The position numbers and the translations under genes were made by a program. Source: CAWJEL01 sp964647255 (GTDB lineage: Bacteria > Chloroflexota > Anaerolineae > CG2-30-64-16). From it: a DNA stretch of 64,000 nucleotides. Under the pieces are notes generated by a model, which had not been told where the DNA came from, searched no databases, and worked only from the letters and a program-made list of their open reading frames with translations. Positions 29,911 to 37,947 of the stretch are shown here, piece by piece (within the stretch, counting starts at the first letter, position 1; each line of letters opens with the position of its first letter). The DNA lies in assembly GCA_964647255.1 (NCBI GenBank), contig CAZYGI010000001.1, positions 1 through 64,000 on the forward strand, given 5' to 3'.

Positions 29911-29957
29911 GTGCTGCTCCTCGCAAGGGGATACTAGAGGAAAAGAGGATATATGAG

Positions 29958-29986
29958 AATGGGGCGATTTGGCAAATCGCCCCATT
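29958..29986. terminator. Near-perfect palindrome after the MerR gene
   Basis: AATGGGGCGATTTG, one G, then CAAATCGCCCCATT: 14-bp arms with a one-base loop, between the MerR stop and the kinase start. On the minus strand it is followed by CTCATATATCCTCTTTT, so it likely terminates merR transcription. Confidence 0.55.
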
Positions 29987-30003
29987 GCATTGCAGCGGGG
30001 TGT

Positions 30004-30777
30004 CTACTTCGCGGCCAGGGTGTGCTCGGCGTAGTACGTCATCGCGTCGCGCATGAAGTCGGCCAGGCCGGGGCGATACCTATCATAGGTCGCCCGAAAC
30101 TCCGGATGCTCGGCGTAGTGCTGGCCCAGGCCCGCGAACATCTCGGCCGAACACGGGTAGAAGTTCTCGATCCAGGCGTGCTGCCGGGCGATGGTCGCCT
30201 GCACCTCCGGGTCGCTGGCCGGCCGCTCCATCAGCTCGGCCATGCGCCGGGAGACCGCGTCCCCCTCGGCCTTGACCGCGTTCCACCGCTCCTTGCTCAT
30301 GGCGTGCACGCGGCGGTTCGACTCCGCGACGGTCTTGGGGTCATAGTGCTCGTTCACTTCACGCTTCCAACGCTCTACCTGCTCCCTCGGCAGCCCCTCG
30401 TAGAGTTCTTCGTCCGTCAGGCTCATATCTACCTCCATCAATCTGGCGATTGTTCTGTCAATCGTGTGCAGGAGACGCGCCAACCGCGCGGCCTGTTGCT
30501 CCAGCGTCCGCCGGTGCTCCCCCAGCGCCCGGACCGGATCGAATCCGGGATCGTCCAGGATGCGCCGGATCGCGTCCAGCGGCAGATCTAGCTCCCGGTA
30601 CAGGAGGATCTGTTGCAGCCGCAGCAGATCGGCCGCCGCGTAGAGCCGGTAACCCGCCGGGGTGCGCGCAGATGGGGTCAGCAGCCCGATGTGGTCGTAA
30701 TGATGCAGCGTCCGGACGCTGATCCCGGCCAGGGCCGCCAGCCGGCGAACCGTGTAAGCTGTCGTGCGCTTCTCCAT
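30004..30777 (-). CDS. MerR family regulator with TipAS ligand-binding domain
   Basis: The product has 257 residues. An N-terminal winged helix-turn-helix (YTVRRLAALAGISVRTLHHYDHIGLLTPSARTPAGYRLY) is followed by a dimerisation coiled coil (~80-125) and a C-terminal TipAS-like domain (~140-250, with HAWIENFYPCSAEMFAGLGQHY and FRATYDRYRPGLADFM). TipA-type regulators bind thiopeptide or other antibiotics and activate their own promoter. The promoter has the MerR hallmark 19-bp spacer (30785-30815). With its -10 only 7 bases from the ATG, the mRNA should be leaderless. No efflux or target gene is adjacent. Confidence 0.92.
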   Translation of the reverse strand: MEKRTTAYTVRRLAALAGISVRTLHHYDHIGLLTPSARTPAGYRLYAAADLLRLQQILLYRELDLPLDAIRRILDDPGFDPVRALGEHRRTLEQQAARLARLLHTIDRTIARLMEVDMSLTDEELYEGLPREQVERWKREVNEHYDPKTVAESNRRVHAMSKERWNAVKAEGDAVSRRMAELMERPASDPEVQATIARQHAWIENFYPCSAEMFAGLGQHYAEHPEFRATYDRYRPGLADFMRDAMTYYAEHTLAAK

Positions 30778-30784
30778 GCCGGGG

Positions 30785-30815
30785 ATGATACACTATGACG
30801 TTACGTCAGAGTCAA
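30785..30815 (-). promoter_or_regulatory. MerR-type promoter and operator of the merR gene
   Basis: Minus strand: -35 TTGACT (30815-30810), spacer of exactly 19 bp, -10 TATCAT (30790-30785). The spacer contains the palindrome TGACGTTACGTCA (30796-30808), extended to ACTnTGACGTTACGTCAnAGT (30792-30812). A long spacer with a centred dyad is the classic MerR activator architecture, so autoregulation is likely. Confidence 0.75.
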
Positions 30816-30857
30816 GAGGAAAGCCTTAAAGATACGCGTCAGCCGGGAAAGTCCGAC

Positions 30858-31211
30858 CTACGAGTCGGCGCCGCGGAGCTGGTCATAGGCGGCGTTGATC
30901 TCCTTCATCCGCTTCTCGGCGATCTCGCGGTACTCCGGGGCCAACCCGGCGACTTTATCCGGGTGGTACATCTGCGCCATCTTCCGATAGGCGGCCGTCA
31001 CCTCAGCCGGCGTAGCCTGGGGTGTGATGCCCAACACCGCGTAAGGATCCTGTCCTGCGCGGGTGTTGGTGGTGCGGACATCATCTTGCTCCTGCCCGCG
31101 CTCCCGCCGCGCCGAATTCCGCGGCGCGGTGAAAGGGCCAGTCCTGGCAAGCCCGTAGGCGATGATCAGGATCAAGAGGATGAGGATGAGCTCAGTTGAA
31201 CCGACTTGCAT
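30858..31211 (-). CDS. Membrane-anchored J-domain protein
   Basis: The product has 117 residues. Residues ~6-22 (TELILILLILIIAYGLA) form one membrane helix with a TatA-like look (GxxELxxI), followed by a charged linker and a C-terminal J-domain (~54-112, DPYAVLGITPQATPAEVTAAYR, HPD at YHPDKV). It would recruit and stimulate DnaK at the membrane. No Gly/Phe or zinc region follows, so it is a type III J-protein. Not a real TatA: the amphipathic helix with the FGP motif is missing. Confidence 0.85.
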   Translation of the reverse strand: MQVGSTELILILLILIIAYGLARTGPFTAPRNSARRERGQEQDDVRTTNTRAGQDPYAVLGITPQATPAEVTAAYRKMAQMYHPDKVAGLAPEYREIAEKRMKEINAAYDQLRGADS

Positions 31212-31333
31212 AGGCTCTCAAGAACCGCGGAGTCCGGTCAGCGCAGTTTATCCAACACGCGGTCAATTCGGCCGGCCAACCCCAGGAAATATCGTGCCGG
31301 GCACGCTTGCGCAAAAGCTGACTTGACAAGGCA

Positions 31334-32836
31334 TTAGCGTCTTGCTGAACCGACTCTTTCGAAATCAATGAATCCCCGCTCAACGTCTACGGCGAGCAGT
31401 TGCACGCGAATCCGGTCGCCCACATCCACGCCTTCGAACCCCCGCACGACCTTGCCTTCCACCGGGAGGGCCAACAACCTGGCCCAAGTGCCCTTGTCGG
31501 CCGCCCCTGTGACCATGGCGTCGAACTGCTCGCCGATCCGTGACTCCAGGAGCAGCGCGGCCGCGGACTTGCCGACCTGCCGCTCGACTTTGTTCGCAGC
31601 GTCCTCTTCCTCGGTGCAGTGCGTCGCCAGCGCCGTCAGCTCGGCGTTGGTGTAAGGCAAGGCGCCGGCTGTGAGCGCGGCCTTCAAGAGGCGTTGGGTG
31701 ATCAGATCGGTGTACCGGCGATTCGGCGCGGTCGAGTGGGCGTAGTCTCCGACCGCCAGGCCGAAATGGCCCGGCGGGGTCGCGCCGCCCGGCAGATCGG
31801 CGACATATTCCCCCGCGCCGAGCAGCTTGATCACCGCGAGGGAAAGGTCGGGGAACCGCAGCGGATCGGCAGCTTTCGCCTGTGTCAGGAACTCCTCCAG
31901 GGCCTTGGAATCCGGGTCAGGGGGCAGCTTGCATCCGTGTTCCTGGGCCAGGCCGACGATCCGATCCCAACGTTTAGGCGTGCGCACCACCCGGCGGATC
32001 GAAGGGAATTTCTTGGCCGCGAGATACCGGGCGGTCACGCCGTTGGCGGCGATCATGAAATCTTCGATGAGTTCTTTGGCCCGGTTCTTCTCTTCCACCT
32101 CAAGACTATAGATTTGGTCGCCCTCGAAAACCGGCTTCGCCTCGATGGTTTCCAGGCTGAGCGCACCGCGCGTGTGACGGAGGGTCTTCAGGCATTGGGC
32201 GACCCGGTCCTGCACGCGCAGGTTTTCGGCCAAGCCCGCGACGGCCGTGATCCCATCCGGGGCCGCGGCAGTCCCTTCCAGCCAGGCTGCCACACCGTTA
32301 TAGGCAAGCTTGGCCTGATTGCGGACGCGCGCCCGGTAGATGTCCGAGCTTTGCAGGGAGCCGTCCGCCGCAATCACCATTTCCACGACCACGGCTACGC
32401 GCTCCGCGGCGAAATTCAGGGAGGTGAGGTCGGTGGACAGTTTCTCCGGCAGCATCGGAAAGATCTGGGCTGCGGTGTACACCGAGGTCGTGTTATGGCG
32501 CGCGTGGTCGTCAATGGCCGAGCCCGTCTTCACCAGCGCGTCCACGTCGGCCACAGCCACGTAGATTTTGACCTGGCCGCCAGGCAGCGTCTCGGCAACG
32601 GTGAGCTGATCCAGATCGCGGGAGTCGTCGTTGTCAATGGAACACCAGAGGCGGTCCCTGAGATCACGGGGCGCCGAGGGGCCGTCCAGCGCCCCGGTCA
32701 AGGTCGCAGGCGCCTGCATCGCGTCCAACTCGGCGAGTGCGGCGGCCGAAAAGTCGGGGAGCAGCCCGCGCTCGAGCATCACCCGCTGGGCGATGCTCTG
32801 CAAGAGGGCGCGGTGTTGTGAGTCATTTTCGTTCAT
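31334..32836 (-). CDS. RNase II/R family exoribonuclease (RNB domain)
   Basis: A 500-residue protein with a central RNB catalytic domain: DRLWCSIDNDDSRDLDQLTV supplies the metal-binding aspartates, followed by HARHNTTSVYTAAQIFPMLPEKLS and HFGLAVGDYAHSTAPNRRYTDLITQRLL. It is short for RNase R: the N-terminal cold-shock domains are absent, and the C-terminal S1-like part is reduced (~430-500, GKVVRGFEGVDVGDRIRVQLLAVDVERGFIDF). It probably degrades RNA 3' to 5'. ATG 32836 follows AAGGTGTG. Confidence 0.9.
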   Translation of the reverse strand: MNENDSQHRALLQSIAQRVMLERGLLPDFSAAALAELDAMQAPATLTGALDGPSAPRDLRDRLWCSIDNDDSRDLDQLTVAETLPGGQVKIYVAVADVDALVKTGSAIDDHARHNTTSVYTAAQIFPMLPEKLSTDLTSLNFAAERVAVVVEMVIAADGSLQSSDIYRARVRNQAKLAYNGVAAWLEGTAAAPDGITAVAGLAENLRVQDRVAQCLKTLRHTRGALSLETIEAKPVFEGDQIYSLEVEEKNRAKELIEDFMIAANGVTARYLAAKKFPSIRRVVRTPKRWDRIVGLAQEHGCKLPPDPDSKALEEFLTQAKAADPLRFPDLSLAVIKLLGAGEYVADLPGGATPPGHFGLAVGDYAHSTAPNRRYTDLITQRLLKAALTAGALPYTNAELTALATHCTEEEDAANKVERQVGKSAAALLLESRIGEQFDAMVTGAADKGTWARLLALPVEGKVVRGFEGVDVGDRIRVQLLAVDVERGFIDFERVGSARR

Positions 32837-32856
32837 AGCGTCACACCTTCTTTGCA

Positions 32857-32892
32857 CGCGTCCTGAGCCTACTTCGACGGGCTCAGGACGCG
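32857..32892. terminator. Hairpin between radical SAM gene and RNB gene
   Basis: CGCGTCCTGAGCC (32857-32869) pairs perfectly with GGCTCAGGACGCG (32880-32892) around a 10-base loop. It lies downstream of the radical SAM gene and just before the RNB start on the minus strand. No T-run follows, so a terminator role is uncertain; it could also shape the RNB leader. Confidence 0.45.
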
Positions 32893-32986
32893 TTTCTGGG
32901 TTCCCGGAGCAAAATCAGGTGCCCTGCCGACGACGGCTGGCAGCTCGCTGTACTGCGCCGCGGTCCCCCCCACAGGCAAGTCCCCT

Positions 32987-34006
32987 TCACAACACATCAC
33001 ACTCATCATGCTCTTGCAGCCAGCCATTTTCCAACCCGGCCGCGTCGAAGGCGTCGAGCGCGGTCTCATACTCCTCCGGCGTGATCTTGCGGCCCAGGAG
33101 CGGATGGTTGAGCGCCTTGTACGCCGGGAAGTATTGATCCATCAGGCTGATGTGGACGTTGGGCGAAAGCTCAGCCGCGATCCAGCGCATGACCTCGGCT
33201 GTGCCGGCCAGGCCGCCGGGCAGCACCAAGTGACGGACGATCATCCCGCGGCGCGCGATGCCGTCCTCATCGAACACGAGCTCGTCACCGACCTGTCGGA
33301 AGATTTCACGCAGCGCGGCGCGGTTGTTCTCCACGTAGCGCGGGAAGCCGGAAATCCGCCGCGCAACGGCTTCGTCGCAGTACTTGGCATCCGGCAGCCA
33401 GATATCCACCACGCCTTCCAGGAGGCGCAGCGTCTCGACCGTATCGTACCCGCTGGTGTTGTAGACCAGCGGCACAGCCAAGCCCTCTGCCGCCGCCAAG
33501 TCCACCGCAGCGAGGATCTGCGGGACGAAATGGGTGGGCGTGACGAAGTTGATGTTGTGCACCCCACGGCCCTGGAGCTCCAACATCATCTCCGCAAAGC
33601 GCGCGATGCTGACGGTGTTGCCGTAGCGGTACTGGCTGATGGGATAATTCTGGCAGAAGAGGCACTTCCCCGTGCAGCCGGAGAAGAAGATCGTGCCTGA
33701 CCCCCGCGTCCCGGTGATCGGCGGCTCCTCCCACATGTGCACATTCCACGACGCGATGACCGGCTCGATGCCAACGCCGCACGCGCCGCGGCCGGCGCCG
33801 GTCCGATCCACGCCGCAGGCACGCGGGCAAATGTCGCAGCTTTGCAGCGCGGCCATCGCCTCACGCGCCCGCGCCGCGAGCTCGCCGGAGCGCTGCCGCG
33901 CCAGGTAGGAAGGTTCCCACCTCGAAGCTGGAAGCGAGTGGCTGGAAGCGGGAAGATCGAAGCTGGAAGCTGGCGCTCCCCCCGCGTCACTGTGTCTCCG
34001 CGTCAC
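32987..34006 (-). CDS. Radical SAM enzyme of the PflX-like family (COG1313)
   Basis: The product resembles pyruvate formate-lyase activating enzymes. The AdoMet [4Fe-4S] site is SGCTGKCLFCQNYPIS (CxxxCxxC), and an extra upstream cysteine cluster (CDICPRACGVDRTGAGRGACG) is typical of COG1313. Later come PDAKYCDEA and RHLVLPGGLAGTAEV. Substrate unknown. The N-terminus is uncertain: family members begin near WEPSYLA, but the only start in frame is GTG 34006, inside the repeat block 33921-34050. The first ~35 residues (ASSFDLPASSHSLPASR) are therefore repeat-encoded. Confidence 0.82.
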   Translation of the reverse strand: MTRRHSDAGGAPASSFDLPASSHSLPASRWEPSYLARQRSGELAARAREAMAALQSCDICPRACGVDRTGAGRGACGVGIEPVIASWNVHMWEEPPITGTRGSGTIFFSGCTGKCLFCQNYPISQYRYGNTVSIARFAEMMLELQGRGVHNINFVTPTHFVPQILAAVDLAAAEGLAVPLVYNTSGYDTVETLRLLEGVVDIWLPDAKYCDEAVARRISGFPRYVENNRAALREIFRQVGDELVFDEDGIARRGMIVRHLVLPGGLAGTAEVMRWIAAELSPNVHISLMDQYFPAYKALNHPLLGRKITPEEYETALDAFDAAGLENGWLQEHDECDVL

Positions 34007-34050
34007 CCTGTCACCCTGTCTCCGTGTCCCCGCGTCACCGTATCACCGTC
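33921..34050. repeat. Micro-repeat block at the radical SAM / degV junction
   Basis: Two vocabularies adjoin: GAAGCTGGAAGC units (33924-33971) and GCGTCACTGTGTCTCCGCGTCACC-type units (33984-34050, split here: GCGTCACC, CTGTCACC, CTGTCTCC, GTGTCCCC). The block supplies both the degV stop (34035-34037) and the only in-frame start of the radical SAM gene. Confidence 0.7.
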
Positions 34051-34901
34051 GCGCTCGCCGGGCAGACGGCCATCGCCAGGCAGCCGGGGCCAACGTGTGC
34101 AGCGACCACCGGGCCCTGTTGGGCACGGTAAAGCTGCGCAATGGGCAGCCGGGTGCGCAGCGCAGCACCCATCTCCTCGGCATCCTCGACCGCGGCCGCA
34201 TCGAAGACGATGGCGTGGACCGGCTCGCCGGCCGGCATGGCCTTGACGCATTCGTCGAGCATGATCGCCAGCGCCTTCTTCTTGCCGCGCGCCCGGTTCC
34301 ACAGTTCGATGCGGCCCTGGTTGAGCCACAGCACAGGCTTGATGCCCAGCAGACTGCCCAGGAGCGCCTGGCTGCCCTTCATCCGGCCGCCGCGATGGAG
34401 GTAATCCAGCGTATCCACGGTGAACATGACCCACATCGCCTCGCCCATCCGCCGCGCCACGTCCGCGATCTGCGCCGCCGAAGCGCCGGACCGCGCCAGC
34501 CGGCCCGCCGTATGCAGGGTGAGCGCCAGCGCGCCGGAGATCGCCAGCGAGTCCACCACGTGGATGCGCTCTCGCGCCGGGTGCGTCGCAGCCACGGTTT
34601 GCGCATTCTCCACCGTCACGCTGGTGCCGCGCGACATGAAGATGCCCACCACTGCGTCGCCGTTTGCGGTCAACCGGTCGAACGCAGCCTGCAGCGCACC
34701 CGGCGTCACCGCCGAGGTGGTCGGCCACCCTGCGTTGTGATCTTTGAGCAGCTCAAACAAGCCTTCCGTGGTGATTTCCTCCCGTTCGCGGTACGTCTTC
34801 CCGCCGATGTTCAGGCTAAGCGGCAGCACGTGCAGGCCCAATTCGACGATGATCGCGGGGTCAAGGTAGTGGCTGGAATCGGTCAGGATGTGGACGGTCA
34901 T
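34035..34901 (-). CDS. DegV family fatty-acid-binding protein
   Basis: The 288-residue protein binds fatty acids; homologues (FakB) present them to the kinase FakA for phospholipid synthesis. Motifs: VHILTDSSHYLDPAII at the N-terminus, LPLSLNIGGKTYRE, GWPTTSAVTPGAL (the TS..P lipid head-group site), FMSRGTSVTVENAQ, VDSLAISGALAL, and TLDYLHRGGRMKGSQALLGSLLGIKPVL. No FakA gene is seen in this window. ATG 34901 has CGGAGG upstream. The stop codon lies in the repeat block, so the last residues (ATVIR) may be repeat-derived. Confidence 0.92.
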   Translation of the reverse strand: MTVHILTDSSHYLDPAIIVELGLHVLPLSLNIGGKTYREREEITTEGLFELLKDHNAGWPTTSAVTPGALQAAFDRLTANGDAVVGIFMSRGTSVTVENAQTVAATHPARERIHVVDSLAISGALALTLHTAGRLARSGASAAQIADVARRMGEAMWVMFTVDTLDYLHRGGRMKGSQALLGSLLGIKPVLWLNQGRIELWNRARGKKKALAIMLDECVKAMPAGEPVHAIVFDAAAVEDAEEMGAALRTRLPIAQLYRAQQGPVVAAHVGPGCLAMAVCPASATVIR

Positions 34902-34965
34902 TAATTCTGCCTCCGATAAGATTGGCCGAACAGCGATGGGCCGGGCGCTATTGTAACATCCGTTG

Positions 34966-35946
34966 TCACAAGCTGAAATACCAGCCCCGCCGATTGAGAA
35001 ATCGGCCAACCCAACTCAGCGCGCCGACCAGCGCGGCTGCTTGCAGCACGGTCAACCAGGTCGGCGCCAGGGTGTACCACGCGGGCCACGGCGGAATGAC
35101 AAAGACGCCGATCAAAACGCCATGTAATAGATAGAGCGACAACGGGTTTTTGCCCCAGTCGCTCAACACTGGCAGCCGAACCCGCGCGCGCTCATTCAAC
35201 AGGTGAAAGCCCCAGAAAACCAGCGCGGCCAGCCCCGTGCTGAGCAGGACGTAGCTGGCCGAGGCCCGGTTCTTGCTGAGCGGGATCAGGAGCGAAAGCC
35301 CCAGGCCGGCCGTGGCAATCAGCGCACCAAGCCAGGGAAACACGCGCCGGCCGCGCGCCGCATCGTGGTAGAGATCGGCCAGGACGGTCGCCAGGATCAG
35401 CATCGCCGCCCAGCTCAGCGCACCCCACGGCCCGTTGTGGATCGCCTCCAACACCGACGCCAGCCAGAAACGATCGAGCAGAAACTGGTAGAGCGCCAGC
35501 AGCACCAGGCCAATAGCCGCGCGCCAGGGCAGGGGCAGCCGGATCACGACCAATGTCAGCAGGCCAGCCGCGCCCAGAGCCTGGAGCAGGCCCCAATTGA
35601 CCGTGCTGGTATAGAGCCCTGACAGATCACCGCCCAGCGAAAGCAGGAAACCCAGGCCCAGTAACGCCAGGTTGCGAACAATGAAATGTTCGTAGGTGCG
35701 CCACGCGCCATCGCGCGCCAGCCGGCGCCGGAACGACGCGCCAAAGGTCAGACCGATGGCAAAGACAAACAGCGGTGCGATCAAGTCAATGATGTTGTAG
35801 CCGATGTCCGGCGCATGCTTCAGCCACAGCGGGACGTGCGTCACGTGCGCGAGAAAATCGGCCAGCACCATCAGCAGGATGGCGAAGCCGCGATAATGAT
35901 CAATGGCATCCAACCGGCCGGCCGGCGCCGGATGCGTTGCAGGCAT
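34966..35946 (-). CDS. HGSNAT-like membrane acyltransferase (DUF1624/DUF5009-type)
   Basis: A 326-residue polytopic membrane protein with about nine helices. The N-terminal DAIDHYRGFAILLMVLADF and IIDLIAPLFVFAIGLTF resemble heparan-alpha-glucosaminide N-acetyltransferase and its bacterial relatives, which acetylate sugars across the membrane. It ends GALSWVGRFLNRRGWYFSL. Its ATG (35946) directly follows the TGA of the PIG-L fusion gene, so the two are coupled. A sugar deacetylase beside a sugar acetyltransferase suggests glycan N-acetyl remodelling (inference). Confidence 0.82.
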   Translation of the reverse strand: MPATHPAPAGRLDAIDHYRGFAILLMVLADFLAHVTHVPLWLKHAPDIGYNIIDLIAPLFVFAIGLTFGASFRRRLARDGAWRTYEHFIVRNLALLGLGFLLSLGGDLSGLYTSTVNWGLLQALGAAGLLTLVVIRLPLPWRAAIGLVLLALYQFLLDRFWLASVLEAIHNGPWGALSWAAMLILATVLADLYHDAARGRRVFPWLGALIATAGLGLSLLIPLSKNRASASYVLLSTGLAALVFWGFHLLNERARVRLPVLSDWGKNPLSLYLLHGVLIGVFVIPPWPAWYTLAPTWLTVLQAAALVGALSWVGRFLNRRGWYFSL

Positions 35947-37947
35947 TCAATCCTCCCCCGTCGCTACCAAATCAAGCGGCTGCCAGGGCTCCACCTCCAG
36001 CGGCACCTCGCGGGCGCGCACGCGCACGTTGACCAACGCCCGCTGCGGATTTCCCAACGCAGCCAGCGGCACGCGCATCTCAGCCGAGGTGGCATTTGCA
36101 AAGACGCGCACCGATGGGTTGTGGAACACACGTCCGCGCTCCAACAACCGGGAGCCGGATTCGCTGAGCTCAACCGTCAGCTTGGGCATCTCGGCGAAGG
36201 GCTTATCGCCGCGGTCGCCGAGGAACTCCGCGATGATCTTGACGTCACCCTGCGGCGGGTTCAAGAAGGCGACCGAGACCACCAGCTCATCCCCTTCGCG
36301 CCGAATTCGCTGCGTCTCGATGTCGAGCTGCTGCATGCGTTCCGCCTGCGTGAGCTGCTCCATCTGCGCAAGCCTGTTCGCCAGGCTCCGGGCGCTCCGC
36401 ATGCCGGCCGCCTGGTAGATGATTTCGTCGCCATTCACCACCAGGTCTTGATCCTGGGGAATTGCCTCAAACAGTTCGTTCCGCCGCACAAACGACTCCA
36501 GATAGCGGGAAGCAACATCAAACTGGGTGCGGTGCTCGCGCAGGGCAATCAGCTTCCGGTCCACTTGCGCCTGGGACAAAGTCAGAATCCGCCAGCGATC
36601 CGCGGCGTCAAAGTTGGCCGGCGGCTCCAGTGCTGCACCCTCCAGGAGGCCGCGCGGATCGGGGAAGCGGCCGTAGTGCACCAGGTAGGCGTAGAGTTCC
36701 GGATTCAGCTCATCAGCGAGATCCCACAACGCAACCCGGGTGAACAGATACAACGCCTGGTGGTCCGGGTTCTGGTCGCCGGGATGCGAGAGGAAGATCT
36801 TGGTGGGCTTGAAATCGCGCAACTCGGTCTCAAGATCAGCCAGGATGCTCTCGCCCCGATACGGTGCGCCGGGCCGGAGCGCGTGCAGGTAGGGCACCGC
36901 GTTGCGCTGCGTCAGCATGGCTCGAAAGGCCTGCCGGTCGCCCCAATGATTAAGCAAGATCTCCAGCGTGCCGAAGTCGGGATAGCCGAGGAAGACCCCA
37001 TCAGCGGGTTTCAACCCGAGCTGGGTGATCGCGTTCAATCCCTCCTGGTGGCGCGTCAGGCCGCCTTCCAACACCGTGCCGGGATCCAGTGAAACGACGC
37101 CGCGGTACCAGACGAAGGACCACTCGTTGCTGTCACCGTTCGTCAACCAGACCACCCGCACCGGCAGGCCCAACGCCAGCGCCTGCTGAATCAGCCCACC
37201 CGATGAAAGGGTCTCATCGTCGGGATGGGGCGCCAACACCAGGATGCGATCGGCCGCCGTCAGTTGCAGCTCGGGGCGCTGCCGGGCCGACGCGGTCGAA
37301 ACCGGCTGCGGCACGTCGCCGGGCGCCGGGGCCACGCACCCGGCCGCTGCCAGCAGCATGAGCAAGCTCATGAACGCACCGCGGCGCGCCCTCGGCGTCC
37401 ACCGGGGCCGCTGCCACTGGCGCACCTGCATCCAAATCCCCAGGCCGGCGAGGATCACAAAGGCGACCGCCTCCACCGCAGCATTCGCGCCCACAAAAGA
37501 TTTCACGATCGCGGAGATGGTCAGCGTGCCCGAAACCGCAGAGAGCAGGATCGTCGCCAGGTCGGATCGCCTCCAAACAAAAAACGCACCCGCGATCCCA
37601 GCGCCCGCCAGGACGCTGGCGGCCAGCCAGGTCGGCGCAACCGGCATGAACAAACCGGTGACGGTTATCCCCAACATCCCTGCCGAAAGGAAGCCACCGG
37701 TCGCCAGCGCGTGCCGGTGCAGGCGGATCGCAAGCAGCGCAAAGGCCACGCCGGCCGCAATCGCCGCCGAAAAGCGCAGCAGATCCGTGTCACGAAAGAG
37801 CGCAATCGAGATGATGTGCTCGCCCAGGAAGAACGCGCTGAATCCCAGCCACAACCAGTAGAGCCGGCGGCCGTAAAAGATCGTTACTGCGCCGACGAGA
37901 ACCTGGATCAGGCGCAGGTAGAAGTTGAAGTCCACGGTGATGATCAT
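35947..37947 (-). CDS. DUF4203-like membrane domain fused to PIG-L deacetylase
   Basis: The product has 666 residues. Residues ~1-175 form six or seven membrane helices resembling DUF4203/TMEM198. Residues 193-204 (MSLLMLLAAAGC) look exactly like a lipoprotein signal peptide with lipobox AAGC, followed by a Pro-rich spacer. The PIG-L domain starts with ILVLAPHPDDETLSSGG (HPDDE zinc/base site ~241-245) and includes FLSHPGDQNPDHQALY. A ~170-residue beta-rich tail ends the protein. PIG-L enzymes remove N-acetyl groups from sugars. An internal ATG at 37371 could express the lipoprotein form alone. Coupled to both neighbours. Confidence 0.87.
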   Translation of the reverse strand: MIITVDFNFYLRLIQVLVGAVTIFYGRRLYWLWLGFSAFFLGEHIISIALFRDTDLLRFSAAIAAGVAFALLAIRLHRHALATGGFLSAGMLGITVTGLFMPVAPTWLAASVLAGAGIAGAFFVWRRSDLATILLSAVSGTLTISAIVKSFVGANAAVEAVAFVILAGLGIWMQVRQWQRPRWTPRARRGAFMSLLMLLAAAGCVAPAPGDVPQPVSTASARQRPELQLTAADRILVLAPHPDDETLSSGGLIQQALALGLPVRVVWLTNGDSNEWSFVWYRGVVSLDPGTVLEGGLTRHQEGLNAITQLGLKPADGVFLGYPDFGTLEILLNHWGDRQAFRAMLTQRNAVPYLHALRPGAPYRGESILADLETELRDFKPTKIFLSHPGDQNPDHQALYLFTRVALWDLADELNPELYAYLVHYGRFPDPRGLLEGAALEPPANFDAADRWRILTLSQAQVDRKLIALREHRTQFDVASRYLESFVRRNELFEAIPQDQDLVVNGDEIIYQAAGMRSARSLANRLAQMEQLTQAERMQQLDIETQRIRREGDELVVSVAFLNPPQGDVKIIAEFLGDRGDKPFAEMPKLTVELSESGSRLLERGRVFHNPSVRVFANATSAEMRVPLAALGNPQRALVNVRVRAREVPLEVEPWQPLDLVATGED

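Noticed and set aside
30858..31211. tatA gene
   Set aside because: The N-terminal helix resembles TatA, but the FGP-amphipathic helix is missing and the rest is a J-domain.
33921..34050. CRISPR array
   Set aside because: The units are short, degenerate, of uneven spacing and without unique spacers; no cas genes are nearby.
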